A stretch of 64,000 nucleotides of DNA from Bradyrhizobium sp. WBAH42 (lineage in GTDB: Bacteria > Pseudomonadota > Alphaproteobacteria > Rhizobiales > Xanthobacteraceae). The notes below the pieces were generated by a model that was given only the letters and a program-made list of their open reading frames with translations, was not told where the DNA came from and searched no databases. A program made the translations under genes and the position numbers. Positions 46,430-57,270 of this stretch are shown in pieces (position 1 is the stretch's first letter; each line of letters opens with the position of its first letter). The stretch covers positions 1,674,001 through 1,738,000 of the forward strand of contig NZ_CP036533.1 in the NCBI RefSeq assembly GCF_024585265.1, in the 5' to 3' direction.

Positions 46430-47092
46430 ATGTCCGTTCAGGAAGTGCTGCCGTTGAACGGCGCTGCGACTGCGTCGTCCGGCCAGTTTCGCGCCGATCA
46501 TCTGCTGGTCGCCGAGATGGTCAAGCCGGGCTCGAAGGTGCTCGACGTCGGCTGCGGCGACGGCGATCTGCTTCAGCTGCTGGAGACCCGCGGCATCGAC
46601 GGCCGCGGCATCGAGCTGTCCCGCGAGGGCGTCAACCGCTGCGTCGCCAAGGGCCTTGCGGTGGTGCAGGGCGATGCCGACACCGATCTCGTCAACTATC
46701 CCGACGATGCCTTCGACTACGTGATCCTGTCGCAGACGCTGCAGGCGACGCGGCAGCCGAAAGTCGTGCTGGAGAATCTGCTCCGCATCGGCCGCCGCGC
46801 CATCGTCTCGTTCCCGAATTTCGGGTTCTGGAAGATGCGGCTCCAGCTCCTGATCGGCGGCCACATGCCGCGCACGGAGAATCTGCCGGCGACCTGGTAC
46901 GACACCGCCAACATCCATTTCTGCACCATCAAGGATTTCGTGCAGCTCTGCGACGAGATCAACGTCAAGATGGAGCGCTCGGTCGCGCTCGATCTCTACG
47001 GCCGCCCGGTGCCGCTGAACCTGCCGTGGTGGGTGTGGAACATGTTCGGCGAGCAGGCGGTGTTCTTGCTGAGCCGGGGCGGGGGGAAATAG
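46430..47092 (+). CDS. metW: Methionine biosynthesis protein MetW
   Basis: 220 residues. A SAM-dependent methyltransferase-like fold with motif I VLDVGCGDGDLLQLL, then RGIELSREGVNRCVAKGL, DYVILSQTLQATRQP and the MetW-specific VSFPNFGFWKMRLQLLIGG with LPATWYDTANIHFCTIKDF. MetW acts with MetX in methionine synthesis, apparently as an activating partner of the acetyltransferase. It is co-transcribed with metX under the SAM-II riboswitch. Confidence 0.96.
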   Translation: MSVQEVLPLNGAATASSGQFRADHLLVAEMVKPGSKVLDVGCGDGDLLQLLETRGIDGRGIELSREGVNRCVAKGLAVVQGDADTDLVNYPDDAFDYVILSQTLQATRQPKVVLENLLRIGRRAIVSFPNFGFWKMRLQLLIGGHMPRTENLPATWYDTANIHFCTIKDFVQLCDEINVKMERSVALDLYGRPVPLNLPWWVWNMFGEQAVFLLSRGGGK

Positions 47093-47097
47093 TCCCC

Positions 47098-47187
47098 GTC
47101 GTCATTGCGAGGAGCTCTTGCGACGAAGCAATCCAGGTTGTCTCCGCGGAGGGATTCTGGATTGCTTCGCTGCGCTCGCAATGACGG
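47098..47187. repeat. GTCATTGCGAG palindromic repeat, copy 4
   Basis: Left arm GTCGTCATTGCGAGGAGC with GCAATCCAGG; right arm TTCTGGATTGCTTCGC and GCTCGCAATGACGG. It lies between the convergent ends of metW and the hydrolase gene. Confidence 0.85.
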
Positions 47188-47209
47188 AGTACTTGGCAGC
47201 GCATCTGCC

Positions 47210-48073
47210 TTAATGCGCCGCCAGCGACCGCGGATCCCGCACCGGCCATCGCCCCGCTTCCACCAGCGCCACGAACCGCTCCACGCTCTCGTTGAACAGC
47301 GCGGGCTCCTCCAGATTGAGCACGTGGCCCGACTTCGGAAACATCGCGAGCCCCGCCGCGGGCAGATGCTTCTTCAGGAACAGGCTCGGCCCGATGCACG
47401 GATCGTCCTCGTCGCCGCAGATGATCAGCGCGGGTGTTGCCGCGCCTCTGATCGCCTCCGTCATCGTGTAGATCGAGGGACGGCCGCCCTGGAATCCGCG
47501 CATCGTGCGCGCCGAACCCTTGGCATCGTGCCGCGCCAGCGCGGCGTAGAAATCGGCGTGCCCGCGCGGGTCCTTCACCAGGAACGGAATCCGGCTCGGC
47601 GCCTCGCGCGTGACTTTTGCGACCTCGGCGGAGCCCAGCGTCTCGAACTGCTCGGCATTGGCGCGGCACTGCTTGCGCCAGGCCTCGAGGTTATCGAGCT
47701 CCGAGCCGGAGCCGACGCCGGCCAGCGTCATCGACAGCGCGCGCTTCGGCGCGTTCAACCCGATCTGCAGCGAGGAATAGGCGCCCATCGACAGGCCGAC
47801 GAGATGGGCGCGCTCGATGCCGAGATGATCGAGCACGGCAAGCGCATCGGTGTAGAAATGCGTGAAGGTGTAGACCTCGCCGTCAGGCACGTCCGAGGGC
47901 GTGTAGCCGCGCGCCGAATAGGTGATGCAGCGATGGCCACGCGAGAAATAGCGCATCTGCGGCTCCCAATTGGTGTAGTCGGCCGCGAACTCATGCAGAA
48001 AAAGGATCGGCGTTCCCTGGCCCGCCTCCTCGAAATAAATGCGGACGCCGTCCCTGGTCGTGGCGTGGGGCAT
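47210..48073 (-). CDS. Alpha/beta hydrolase
   Basis: 287 residues. It begins with DGVRIYFEEAGQGTPILFLH, has the oxyanion His-rich HEFAADY, the strand CITYSARGYTPSD, the nucleophile elbow LVGLSMGAYSSLQ, the acid in ICGDEDDPC and the catalytic His in KSGHVLNLEEP. The substrate is unknown; relatives include 3-oxoadipate enol-lactonases and epoxide hydrolases, and the KSGH.LNLEEP end resembles the former. No signal peptide. It is divergent from the secreted CHAP protein gene. Confidence 0.9.
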   Translation of the reverse strand: MPHATTRDGVRIYFEEAGQGTPILFLHEFAADYTNWEPQMRYFSRGHRCITYSARGYTPSDVPDGEVYTFTHFYTDALAVLDHLGIERAHLVGLSMGAYSSLQIGLNAPKRALSMTLAGVGSGSELDNLEAWRKQCRANAEQFETLGSAEVAKVTREAPSRIPFLVKDPRGHADFYAALARHDAKGSARTMRGFQGGRPSIYTMTEAIRGAATPALIICGDEDDPCIGPSLFLKKHLPAAGLAMFPKSGHVLNLEEPALFNESVERFVALVEAGRWPVRDPRSLAAH

Positions 48074-48288
48074 TAACCGTTTCCCTCTGTTTCAAGCCGT
48101 GCTTCAGGTTCGCAGTTAACGCTGTTGTCGGCAATGCGGCAGCCGCAGCCGAGCACAAACACAAAATCATCGCAGCTATTCGCCGACGTCGCGTCTTTTT
48201 CTCGCCACATCGGGCGGCTTAACGGCCAAACGGATGTCGGCCATTGCACGGGCCGGCGGGAAGTGGGGGTGTCAACTAGGGATGAAGA

Positions 48289-48948
48289 ATGGTTGAGTTG
48301 TTTGCGTATCGCCTGTTGCGTTGTGTTGTCGCGCTGGCGCTTCTCTTCGCGGCGGTCGCCGCGTTCGTTTCTCCGGCCTCGGCGCGGCCGCATCATCGTC
48401 ATAGCGCAGAGCGGCACGTGTACGTGCACCACGCCAGACATCATTATCATCGCCACCATGCGAGAGGCTCGCGCTTCGAGCGCAGCGCGGCGCAATTGCA
48501 GGCGAGCGGTTTCGCCGACACCCAGGCGAGCTACGATCCAAGCGCCAACAATGGCGGCGTGGCCGGCAACGCGCTTGTCCCAAGTGGCGGCTTCGGTGGC
48601 GGATCGGGCCTCGTGTCCGAGGCGCGACGCTATATCGGCGGCAATCCGACCGGACGCGGCAGCCTGTGGTGTGCGCGCTTCATGAACATGGTGCTGGAGC
48701 ATACCGGCCATAAGGGCTCAGGCTCCGACATGGCGAGCTCGTTCGCGCGCTACGGCACGCGCATCTCCGGTCCGCAGGTCGGCGCCATCGCCGTGATGTC
48801 GCGCGGCGGCCGCGGCGGTCATGTCGGCATCATCACCGGCATCGACGCGCAGGGCAATCCGATCATGATCTCCGGCAACAACGGCAACCGCGTCCGCGAA
48901 GCCCCGGTCTCGCGCGGCCGGATCTATGCCTATGTGATGCCGAATTGA
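48289..48948 (+). CDS. Secreted TIGR02594/CHAP-like amidase
   Basis: 219 residues. The signal peptide (RCVVALALLFAAVAAFVSPASA) is followed by a His-rich stretch (PHHRHSAERHVYVHHARHHYHRHH), a linker and a NlpC/P60-CHAP-type fold: catalytic Cys in SLWCARFMNMVLEHTG, catalytic His in GGRGGHVGIITG, and SGNNGNRV. TIGR02594 proteins are predicted wall amidases. The His-rich tract could bind metal ions. It stands alone. Confidence 0.87.
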   Translation: MVELFAYRLLRCVVALALLFAAVAAFVSPASARPHHRHSAERHVYVHHARHHYHRHHARGSRFERSAAQLQASGFADTQASYDPSANNGGVAGNALVPSGGFGGGSGLVSEARRYIGGNPTGRGSLWCARFMNMVLEHTGHKGSGSDMASSFARYGTRISGPQVGAIAVMSRGGRGGHVGIITGIDAQGNPIMISGNNGNRVREAPVSRGRIYAYVMPN

Positions 48949-48958
48949 GGCTCGTGGC

Positions 48959-49075
48959 CGTCATTGCGAGCGAAGCGACTTGTCCGCCGAAGCCTTGGCG
49001 AAGGCGGAAGCAATCCAGAATCCCTCCGCGGAAATACTCTGGATTGCTTCGTCGCTTCGCTCCTCGCAATGACGG
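48959..49075. repeat. GTCATTGCGAG palindromic repeat, copy 5, carrying an inserted second repeat
   Basis: Left arm CGTCATTGCGAGCGAAGC is interrupted before GCAATCCAGA by a 30-base palindromic element (48979-49008, TTGTCCGCCGAAGCC / GGCGAAGGCGGAA), with arms TCCGCC and GGCGGA. The right arm, TCTGGATTGCTTCGTCGC then CTCGCAATGACGG, is uninterrupted. Confidence 0.85.
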
Positions 49076-49095
49076 AGTGCGTGGAGACAGGTGCC

Positions 49096-49190
49096 GTAGG
49101 GTGGGCAAAGGCGCGCAAGCGCCGTGCCCACCGGCGGTATATCAGCGTCCAACGGTGGGCACGCTTCGCTCTGCCCACCCTACGTTAGCT
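49096..49190. repeat. GTAGGGTGGGCAAAG dyad repeat, copy 2
   Basis: Outer arms GTAGGGTGGGCAAAG and CTGCCCACCCTAC, inner arms GTGCCCACC and GGTGGGCAC, as in the copy at 26233. It directly precedes the 3' end of the MOSC gene. Confidence 0.75.
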
Positions 49191-49978
49191 TAGATGAGCC
49201 TCGGCTCTTCCACCGCCACCACATCACCCACGCCGACGTCACCGTCGGCGATCACCTCGGCATAGATGCCGCAGTCCATGTGGCCGAGATGGCGCGAGAG
49301 CGTCGGTGGTATCTCGAGATCGCGCCTGGCGGTTTCAGGGTCGACATTGGTGGCCGGGCAGCGAACGATGCGCTTGATCACCTTTAGCCGGGCCTGTCCG
49401 ATCGCGAGCGTCTGGCCGACGAGGTCGAGCTCCGACCAGGCCGTCCAGCCCTTGACGTAGAGATTGGCGCGGAAGCGCAGCGGATGCACGGGGACGCCGC
49501 CGAGCATGGTCTCGATGGCGCGGACGCTGCCGAGATTGATGATGGAGACGACCTTGCGGGCGACGTCGGAGAAGCTATGGTCGCGGCCGGACAGAAGCTT
49601 GGGCGGGCCCTTCAACTCGGGCTGGAAGTTGTCGCGGAAATAGGCCTCGATGGCGGCGCGCCCGGCGGCGGTCTCGAGATCGCCGCAGGCGACGATCTGG
49701 CCGTCCTTGCGGATGGTCAGCACGTTGGTTTCGTCGTCGAACCGGCTGTCGAGCGCGGCCAGCCGCTCATTGCGCGCCAGCATCAGGAACTGGATTTTCG
49801 GCTTCCATTCGGGCGCCTCGGGGTCGAACCCGCTCGGGCCGTTCTCGATGGCGTAGCGACGGTCGGCGGGCAAGGTCTCTCCCCGCCGCAAGGTGACGCG
49901 GGGCAGGGCTTCCGGCGTCAGGCCCTTGATCGGGTAGCGGTAGAGGCCGGTGATTTCGGCAGTATGGCTGGCTATCAT
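49190..49978 (-). CDS. MOSC domain protein
   Basis: 262 residues. The N-terminal beta-barrel domain begins ITGLYRYPIKGLTPEALPRV; the C-terminal MOSC domain has the conserved Cys in RIVRCPATNVDPET and ends HLGHMDCGIYAEV..GDVGVGD. MOSC proteins bind the molybdenum cofactor; relatives reduce N-hydroxylated compounds or transfer sulfur. It overlaps a repeat at its end and is divergent from clpB. Confidence 0.9.
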   Translation of the reverse strand: MIASHTAEITGLYRYPIKGLTPEALPRVTLRRGETLPADRRYAIENGPSGFDPEAPEWKPKIQFLMLARNERLAALDSRFDDETNVLTIRKDGQIVACGDLETAAGRAAIEAYFRDNFQPELKGPPKLLSGRDHSFSDVARKVVSIINLGSVRAIETMLGGVPVHPLRFRANLYVKGWTAWSELDLVGQTLAIGQARLKVIKRIVRCPATNVDPETARRDLEIPPTLSRHLGHMDCGIYAEVIADGDVGVGDVVAVEEPRLI

Positions 49979-50220
49979 GCCGCTACTTAGGGGATTCGGC
50001 GGGCCGTCGCCAAGCGGGCGGATCAGCGCACGAAATTGTGAACTCGCCTCTACCGATCCGAGGGCACGCTTCCCACATCTGGGTCAGGCCGGCGCCAGCG
50101 CCGGCTGATAAGCGACCGCTTGCTGTGTTGAGGAACGTCAACGCATCAGGCGGAAACCCAATGAAGATGCCGTTTGGGGTGCCTTAGAGGGCCCCGAGGG
50201 CAGGCCGAGGGACAGAAAAG
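49979..50220. other. clpB upstream region
   Basis: Contains the perfect palindrome GCCGGCGC-CA-GCGCCGGC (about 50089-50106) and otherwise nothing I can identify. A match to the heat-shock (RpoH) promoter pattern was sought and not found. Confidence 0.35.
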
Positions 50221-52860
<2,640 letters not shown>

Positions 52861-52868
52861 GGAAATAC

Positions 52869-52903
52869 ACGCCCTTCGTGCCAAACTCGCGGAGGGCGTT
52901 TTT
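52869..52903. terminator. Rho-independent terminator after clpB
   Basis: ACGCCCT (52869-52875) pairs with AGGGCGT (52893-52899) and is followed by TTTTT on the plus strand. It starts nine bases after the clpB stop and reaches the last base of the convergent NTF2-like gene. Confidence 0.8.
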
Positions 52904-53322
52904 CAATCCGCGAAGAACGCGTCCACCACTGCCTGATCGCGGTCGTAGACCCAGCATTCGCTCAGCAGGCCTTCGCGCACGGCATAGACCAGCAGCCGTT
53001 CCAGTTCAGCCGTGCGACCGTCCCGGCTGAATGATTCCCGTGCGAGAATGGCGCCGCGCCGCGGTCCGGCCATCACTTCATCGATGCCGAGAAGTTTTCG
53101 GTTGGAGCGGCGTGCGACCTCGGCCAGAGTGGCAAGAGCGGCCGTCTTGCCGTGGTGAGTGCCGGCGAGCGGGTTATGGCCGGCATAATGCAGCATGAAT
53201 TCATCGTGGTAGCAGGCGGCGATCGCGGCGCGGTCACCGGCCTGCCAGGCGGTCGCGTAGCGCGTGACGGCGGCGCGTATCGCGGCGATTTGTGCGGCGT
53301 CATCTACAAGAACTCTATTCAT
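52903..53322 (-). CDS. NTF2-like (SnoaL/SgcJ-type) protein
   Basis: 139 residues. The order VTRYATAWQAGDRAAIAACYHDEFMLHYAGHNPLAGTHHGK (in part: AGDRAAIAACYHDEF, LAGTHHGK) is that of small NTF2-fold proteins, which form a pocket for a small ligand or enzyme substrate. The function cannot be assigned. The ATG at 53322 has GGGAGA upstream; an in-frame ATG seven codons earlier is possible. It is divergent from the AraC gene at 53377 and may be its target. Confidence 0.82.
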   Translation of the reverse strand: MNRVLVDDAAQIAAIRAAVTRYATAWQAGDRAAIAACYHDEFMLHYAGHNPLAGTHHGKTAALATLAEVARRSNRKLLGIDEVMAGPRRGAILARESFSRDGRTAELERLLVYAVREGLLSECWVYDRDQAVVDAFFAD

Positions 53323-53376
53323 CGATGTGATCTCCCGGGTCATCGGCAGCGCTGTGCTGGTGCGCTATGATAAGGC

Positions 53377-54189
53377 ATGACCTCGCCTCCCGACTTTCAG
53401 GAACTGGCTATCAGCACGCCGCCCAGCAGCGGACCGAAGAAGGCGCGGATGCTCGATTGGGACGCGCGGGTGATCTATCTCGGTCCAGCCTTCGGGTTGA
53501 CTCCCCACCGCAATGCCACCGGCGTGCTGGCCGTCGCGCTCGACGGGGCGATAGGCGTAGCTAACGATCCAAGGGCGCGCTCGCCCTCTTATCGCCAGAC
53601 CCGCAGCGTGCTGATCACGCCCAACAGTCTGCACCATCTCCGCATCGACGCCGGACCGACCGCCTTTCTGTATGTCGATCCCCTCGGGCGCGATATCGAG
53701 GCGCTTCGTTCACGAATGAAGGAGGTAGGATCAAACGTCGCGTTCGACCTGATCGACGAGAGGTCGGTCGTCGCGCTGTTCCGCGACATTGCGGAACGAC
53801 GCCTCGCATCAGAGGACGCGCGGCAAGCAGCCCGCGATATGCTTGGGATCGGATCAAATCCGCAGCCGGATGCGAGAATTGCCGCCGCCATCGAGCGGAT
53901 GCGCGAGGAGCCCGGCGGTTCGCACACGCTTGCTGAACTGGGCCGCAAGGCCGGGCTTTCGTCCTCGCGCTTCCTGCATCTCTTCAAGGACGTCACGGGT
54001 GTGCCGCTCCGCCGCTACCGCATCTGGTCCCGGGTCGGCGCTGCCGCGCGGGCGGTCGCACAAGGCCAATCGCTGACCGAGGCCGCGCATGGCGCGGGCT
54101 TTTCCAGCTCCGCGCATTTCAGCACGGCCTTTCGCGACATGTTCGGCATGATGCCGTCGGAATTGTTCGCACGGCTGCGCGCGGAATAA
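53377..54189 (+). CDS. AraC-family transcriptional regulator
   Basis: 270 residues. An N-terminal cupin-like region (TPHRNATGVLAVALDGAIG) is followed by the two helix-turn-helix units: HTLAELGRKAGLSSSRFLHLF and SLTEAAHGAGFSSSAHFSTAF with the closing FGMMPSELFARL. It is divergent from the NTF2-like gene with a 54-base gap, a layout that suggests control of that gene. A hairpin terminator follows. Confidence 0.9.
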   Translation: MTSPPDFQELAISTPPSSGPKKARMLDWDARVIYLGPAFGLTPHRNATGVLAVALDGAIGVANDPRARSPSYRQTRSVLITPNSLHHLRIDAGPTAFLYVDPLGRDIEALRSRMKEVGSNVAFDLIDERSVVALFRDIAERRLASEDARQAARDMLGIGSNPQPDARIAAAIERMREEPGGSHTLAELGRKAGLSSSRFLHLFKDVTGVPLRRYRIWSRVGAAARAVAQGQSLTEAAHGAGFSSSAHFSTAFRDMFGMMPSELFARLRAE

Positions 54190-54224
54190 CGTCTGCAACG
54201 TGCTGTTCAAGCTGTGCCTCAAAG

Positions 54225-54258
54225 CCCTCTCCGCCGGCGCGGGGAGGGTTTTCGCTTT
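54225..54258 (+). terminator. Rho-independent terminator after the AraC gene
   Basis: CCCTCTCC (54225-54232) pairs with GGGGAGGG (54241-54248) around an eight-base GC-rich loop; TTTTCGCTTTT follows. Confidence 0.75.
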
Positions 54259-54528
54259 TGCGAAGCAGGTCGGGTATCCGCGTGTTGTGTCGTTGAAAAG
54301 CCACACGTACTGCGGTTATCCGCTCAGGATGTAAATTGATGTTGAACAACCATAGGCTCCGTTGCCATAATTCCATCTCGGTCGACGCGGCATTCCCGCG
54401 GCCAAGAACTCAAGGATTTCACACGAGTCTTTGAGCAACCAACAATTTTAGACTGAGCTCGCAATTTCGAGCTGCGATGATTGAACGCCACAGGCAGTTT
54501 TTGTTGTGTTTTGCGTGGAGGGGCGGCG
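54259..54528. other. Gene-free stretch, likely promoter region of the BTAD regulator
   Basis: About 270 bases, noticeably richer in A and T than the rest of the window by eye. No repeat or RNA gene is recognised. It marks the left edge of the unusual 54.5-59.6 kb block. Confidence 0.4.
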
Positions 54529-55353
54529 GTGTTGACCGTTAGTTTGCTGGGGGCCAGCCGGGTTGCGCGCGGTAACGAGCAGATTTGGTTGGATCTCGGT
54601 CCAGCAGGACGGAGATTGGCCGGCTTCCTTTTCACCTTTCCGGACCGTCCGCACCGTCGCGAGCGACTTATCGACCTGTTTTGGCCGGAGCTGGACTCCG
54701 ACAGAGGACGCCGAGCCGTGAACTCTGCGATCTGGCGTTTGCGAAAACTGCTTGCGTCGGCTCCGGAGTACAGAGAGGGCTATGGCCTCAGGACCGTCGG
54801 CTCGGAGACTATTCTCGAGAGGACGTCTTGGCTGGACGTCGACACCTGGGCTCTGCTTGAAGCGGCACAGGCCGCTCTCAACGGCGTTGAGGCGCACGTG
54901 GATCCTTCCACGATGAAGCAGGTTCTCGCCGTCCTGTACCGCTACGAGGGGCCATTCCTGGACGGCGAAGATGCCGACTGGATATTGGAGGAACGCGAGC
55001 GATTGCATTCCCTTTTTGTGCAGTCGGCAATGACCATCGTCCGTCATCTGGGACTTTGTGGCCACTATCATGATGCGATCCTGCTCGCTCGTCACGCGCT
55101 GCGCTTTGATCCCTATCGCGAGGAACTGGTTCGACATCTCCTGACGTTGCTTGCACTCGATGAGAGGCGTATCGACGCCATCAGGTACTACGATCACTGG
55201 ATCGCCATGATCCAGCAGGAGCTGGGAATTTCTCCGCTTCTAGCAACGCGTGCGGTCATTGACGAGATCAGGAATCTGCATAACGCCGACGACGCCCAGC
55301 ATTTGCGCGTCGGGCTGATGAGCCGCGACGAGAGGCGGCGCGCATCAAACTAG
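54529..55353 (+). CDS. SARP-like transcriptional regulator with BTAD domain
   Basis: 274 residues. Residues 1-90 form an OmpR-type winged helix with the SARP pattern: VSLLGASRVARGNEQIWLDL, RRLAGFLFTFPDRPHRRERL, LFWPELDSDRGRRAVNSAIWRLRKLL (in parts). Residues 110-260 form the bacterial transcriptional activator domain, a TPR-like helical array (YEGPFLDGEDADWILEERERL, ALRFDPYREELVRHLLTLLA). In Streptomyces such proteins activate nearby gene clusters; in proteobacteria their targets are mostly unknown. The GTG at 54529 has GGAGGGG before it; a TTG at 54481 is in frame. It heads a row of little-known genes that it may control. Confidence 0.85.
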   Translation: MLTVSLLGASRVARGNEQIWLDLGPAGRRLAGFLFTFPDRPHRRERLIDLFWPELDSDRGRRAVNSAIWRLRKLLASAPEYREGYGLRTVGSETILERTSWLDVDTWALLEAAQAALNGVEAHVDPSTMKQVLAVLYRYEGPFLDGEDADWILEERERLHSLFVQSAMTIVRHLGLCGHYHDAILLARHALRFDPYREELVRHLLTLLALDERRIDAIRYYDHWIAMIQQELGISPLLATRAVIDEIRNLHNADDAQHLRVGLMSRDERRRASN

Positions 55354-55410
55354 GCGCCGCAGTCGTATCCGTTTTCTATCGCGAGCCTGACCAGGGCTTG
55401 GCCAAGCCAT

Positions 55411-55439
55411 GGCCGGGCAGGCACCTGCCTTGCCCGGCC
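55411..55439. repeat. Hairpin GGCCGGGCA / TGCCCGGCC
   Basis: A perfect nine-base inverted repeat with an 11-base centre between the BTAD gene and the 80-residue gene. There is no T-run, so it is not a standard terminator; it may be a processing or regulatory hairpin. Confidence 0.5.
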
Positions 55440-55570
55440 GTGTCGTGATTCTGTCGTGATCGCGGCGCGATCGCTTCGGAATTCTCGCCGCAGGCCACCG
55501 TGAGCGAAGGGCCAGCATCCCGGAACGATCACGCGATCTGCCCGAGTTCACGGCATGCGACGTTCGGCCC

Positions 55571-55813
55571 ATGAGCTCACAACAGCCGCTCTTGGATCAG
55601 GTTTTCATTCTGCGCTTCTGGCGGGAAGCCGCCGGTGGCAGCGGAGACGGCCGTTGGCGGGTTCTCGTCCGCAATATCAATACGCGGCGGCGCGATGTGG
55701 TCGACGACGTGCAACGCGCTTTCGCAATCGTCACCGCCAATCTGAACGTGGCGGAGGGCGCACATGAAGAGCATGCGACTTGGACCGTTGATCCGCCAAC
55801 GCCCGAACAGTGA
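55571..55813 (+). CDS. Small protein of unknown function in the BTAD cluster
   Basis: 80 residues: a start of LDQVFILRFWREAAGGSG, then RWRVLVRNINTRRRDVVDDV and a helix AFAIVTANLNVAEG, with an acidic polar tail. No signal peptide or membrane helix. I recall similar small proteins with a 'F..RFWRE....WR..V.N' opening beside BTAD-type regulators in other bacteria, but without a search this is only an impression. The ATG lacks a strong ribosome-binding site. Confidence 0.65.
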   Translation: MSSQQPLLDQVFILRFWREAAGGSGDGRWRVLVRNINTRRRDVVDDVQRAFAIVTANLNVAEGAHEEHATWTVDPPTPEQ

Positions 55814-55959
55814 GAGACAGGTCGTGCGCAAGATCGATCATGCAATGAGCTGCCAGCTGCCATCCACGCGATGGTTCGATGGTTGGGGGCGTATGAATGC
55901 TCTTGAGCGATTTGATCGGGGCTCGCCACGAGACTCATTTGCTTCACGGGATTGCGTCG

Positions 55960-57198
55960 ATGCGTAGCGTTTGGGGACTCATAGCGGTCGTGTGTTTGGG
56001 GCTGACCCTAGCCGGGTGCGACACGACCGACTCGCGCTATTTCCGATATGGAATCGGGACGGACCTCTATTCCGACGACATCGTTGCGACGACGCAGCTG
56101 CAAGAGGTATACCTCACAGAACTATGCCGGCAGGCACTCCCGCTCGTATCGACCTCGGATGTGCAATGCTTTAATGCCACGCCAAATGCAAACGCTTGGA
56201 ATTTGATTGTCCAGGCAGGCTTGAATGACGTTGATCGGCGTTGTGACGCCTATTTGGCATGGCTCGATGACCGAAGGCGAACCAACGAAGCCGTTCTGAA
56301 GGAGCTCGGAGACATCACTGTCGCGAGCCAAGCCATCATGCGTGTGACGGGGGCGGGCGCGAACCCGATTACGCTGGCGGGATTGGCATTCGGACTTGCG
56401 GCCAACACGTTCACAAACGTCAATTCCCGTCTGCTGCTGGAGGTCGACAAGACCACCGTTCAGACCCTGGTCTTGCGGCGTCGGGAAGCCTATCGGCTTC
56501 AACTTCAGGGCATCGTGGTGGACAATCGGCCCGCAGCCATTCATGCGCTTCGTTCCTACCTGACCATCTGCACGCCATATGCGATCGAGACAGACATCAA
56601 TTCAACGGTCACGGTGTTCCAGGTCGGTGGATCGGGGGCACTGAACAGGCCTCCGCTGATCAATGCGGAAACGGTTCGCGCGACGACGATCACGCGTGCG
56701 CGCGATCCGATGCCCGAGAGGAAATTCCCCCCGCCGCCAGTTGTCGGAACAGCATTCATCACAAGCGTTCAGGTCGCGCTTTGCGTGCGTAACGCGAACG
56801 GCCAAGCGGATCCGGCGACCGTTGCTGCGATCCGAAGTTATCTGGAGGCGATACCAGTGATTGTGCCAGATCCCATAGATCCGACATCTCCGACGTTGAG
56901 ACCTGTTTTGCAGAGAGCAGTGTCGGATGTTCGTGAATGCAACACGCTTGGCTTCAGGAACGCTTTTGAAGTCGGACGTTATGGCGTAGCGAAGTCTGGC
57001 GCCGACAAGAGCATCAGACGGCTGCAGGCGAAAATAGCGGAATTCTTGAAGAACCGGCAATCGCAAGTGACCGTCCAACAGACCGGAAAGTTCGACGATC
57101 AGACGCGCAAAGCGATCGGCGCGATCCGCGCGTTGACTGGAACGACGGGCGAGGAGATCGATAAGGCGTTGGCAGAGAAGATATTGGCAGGAGCGTGA
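55960..57198 (+). CDS. Lipoprotein of unknown function with a possible peptidoglycan-binding tail
   Basis: 412 residues from the ATG at 55960. The signal peptide (MRSVWGLIAVVCLGLTLAGC) ends in a lipobox, with Asp at +2, which in E. coli would favour the inner membrane. Residues 40-230 are mostly helical, with a Gly/Ala-rich hydrophobic segment (NPITLAGLAFGLAANTF) and conserved-looking cysteines. A Pro-rich linker is at about 245-270 (ERKFPPPPVV). The last 70 residues (SIRRLQAKIAEFLKNRQ, GKFDDQTRKAIGAIRALTG) have the helix-turn pattern of a PG_binding_1 domain. It probably works with the wall hydrolase encoded next. Confidence 0.75.
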   Translation: MRSVWGLIAVVCLGLTLAGCDTTDSRYFRYGIGTDLYSDDIVATTQLQEVYLTELCRQALPLVSTSDVQCFNATPNANAWNLIVQAGLNDVDRRCDAYLAWLDDRRRTNEAVLKELGDITVASQAIMRVTGAGANPITLAGLAFGLAANTFTNVNSRLLLEVDKTTVQTLVLRRREAYRLQLQGIVVDNRPAAIHALRSYLTICTPYAIETDINSTVTVFQVGGSGALNRPPLINAETVRATTITRARDPMPERKFPPPPVVGTAFITSVQVALCVRNANGQADPATVAAIRSYLEAIPVIVPDPIDPTSPTLRPVLQRAVSDVRECNTLGFRNAFEVGRYGVAKSGADKSIRRLQAKIAEFLKNRQSQVTVQQTGKFDDQTRKAIGAIRALTGTTGEEIDKALAEKILAGA

Positions 57199-57270
57199 GA
57201 GCGCGTACACATGGACGCGGCTCACGATCGGTTTGCAATGCGATCATGCTCTTTTGTCTATGGAGAGACC

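Noticed and set aside
50041..50110. Possible heat-shock promoter before clpB
   Set aside because: A CCCACATCT element resembles a -10 box but no -35 element stands at the right distance.
55764..55967. 67-codon frame between the 80-residue gene and the lipoprotein
   Set aside because: Overlaps both neighbours, has no recognisable feature and no ribosome-binding site.
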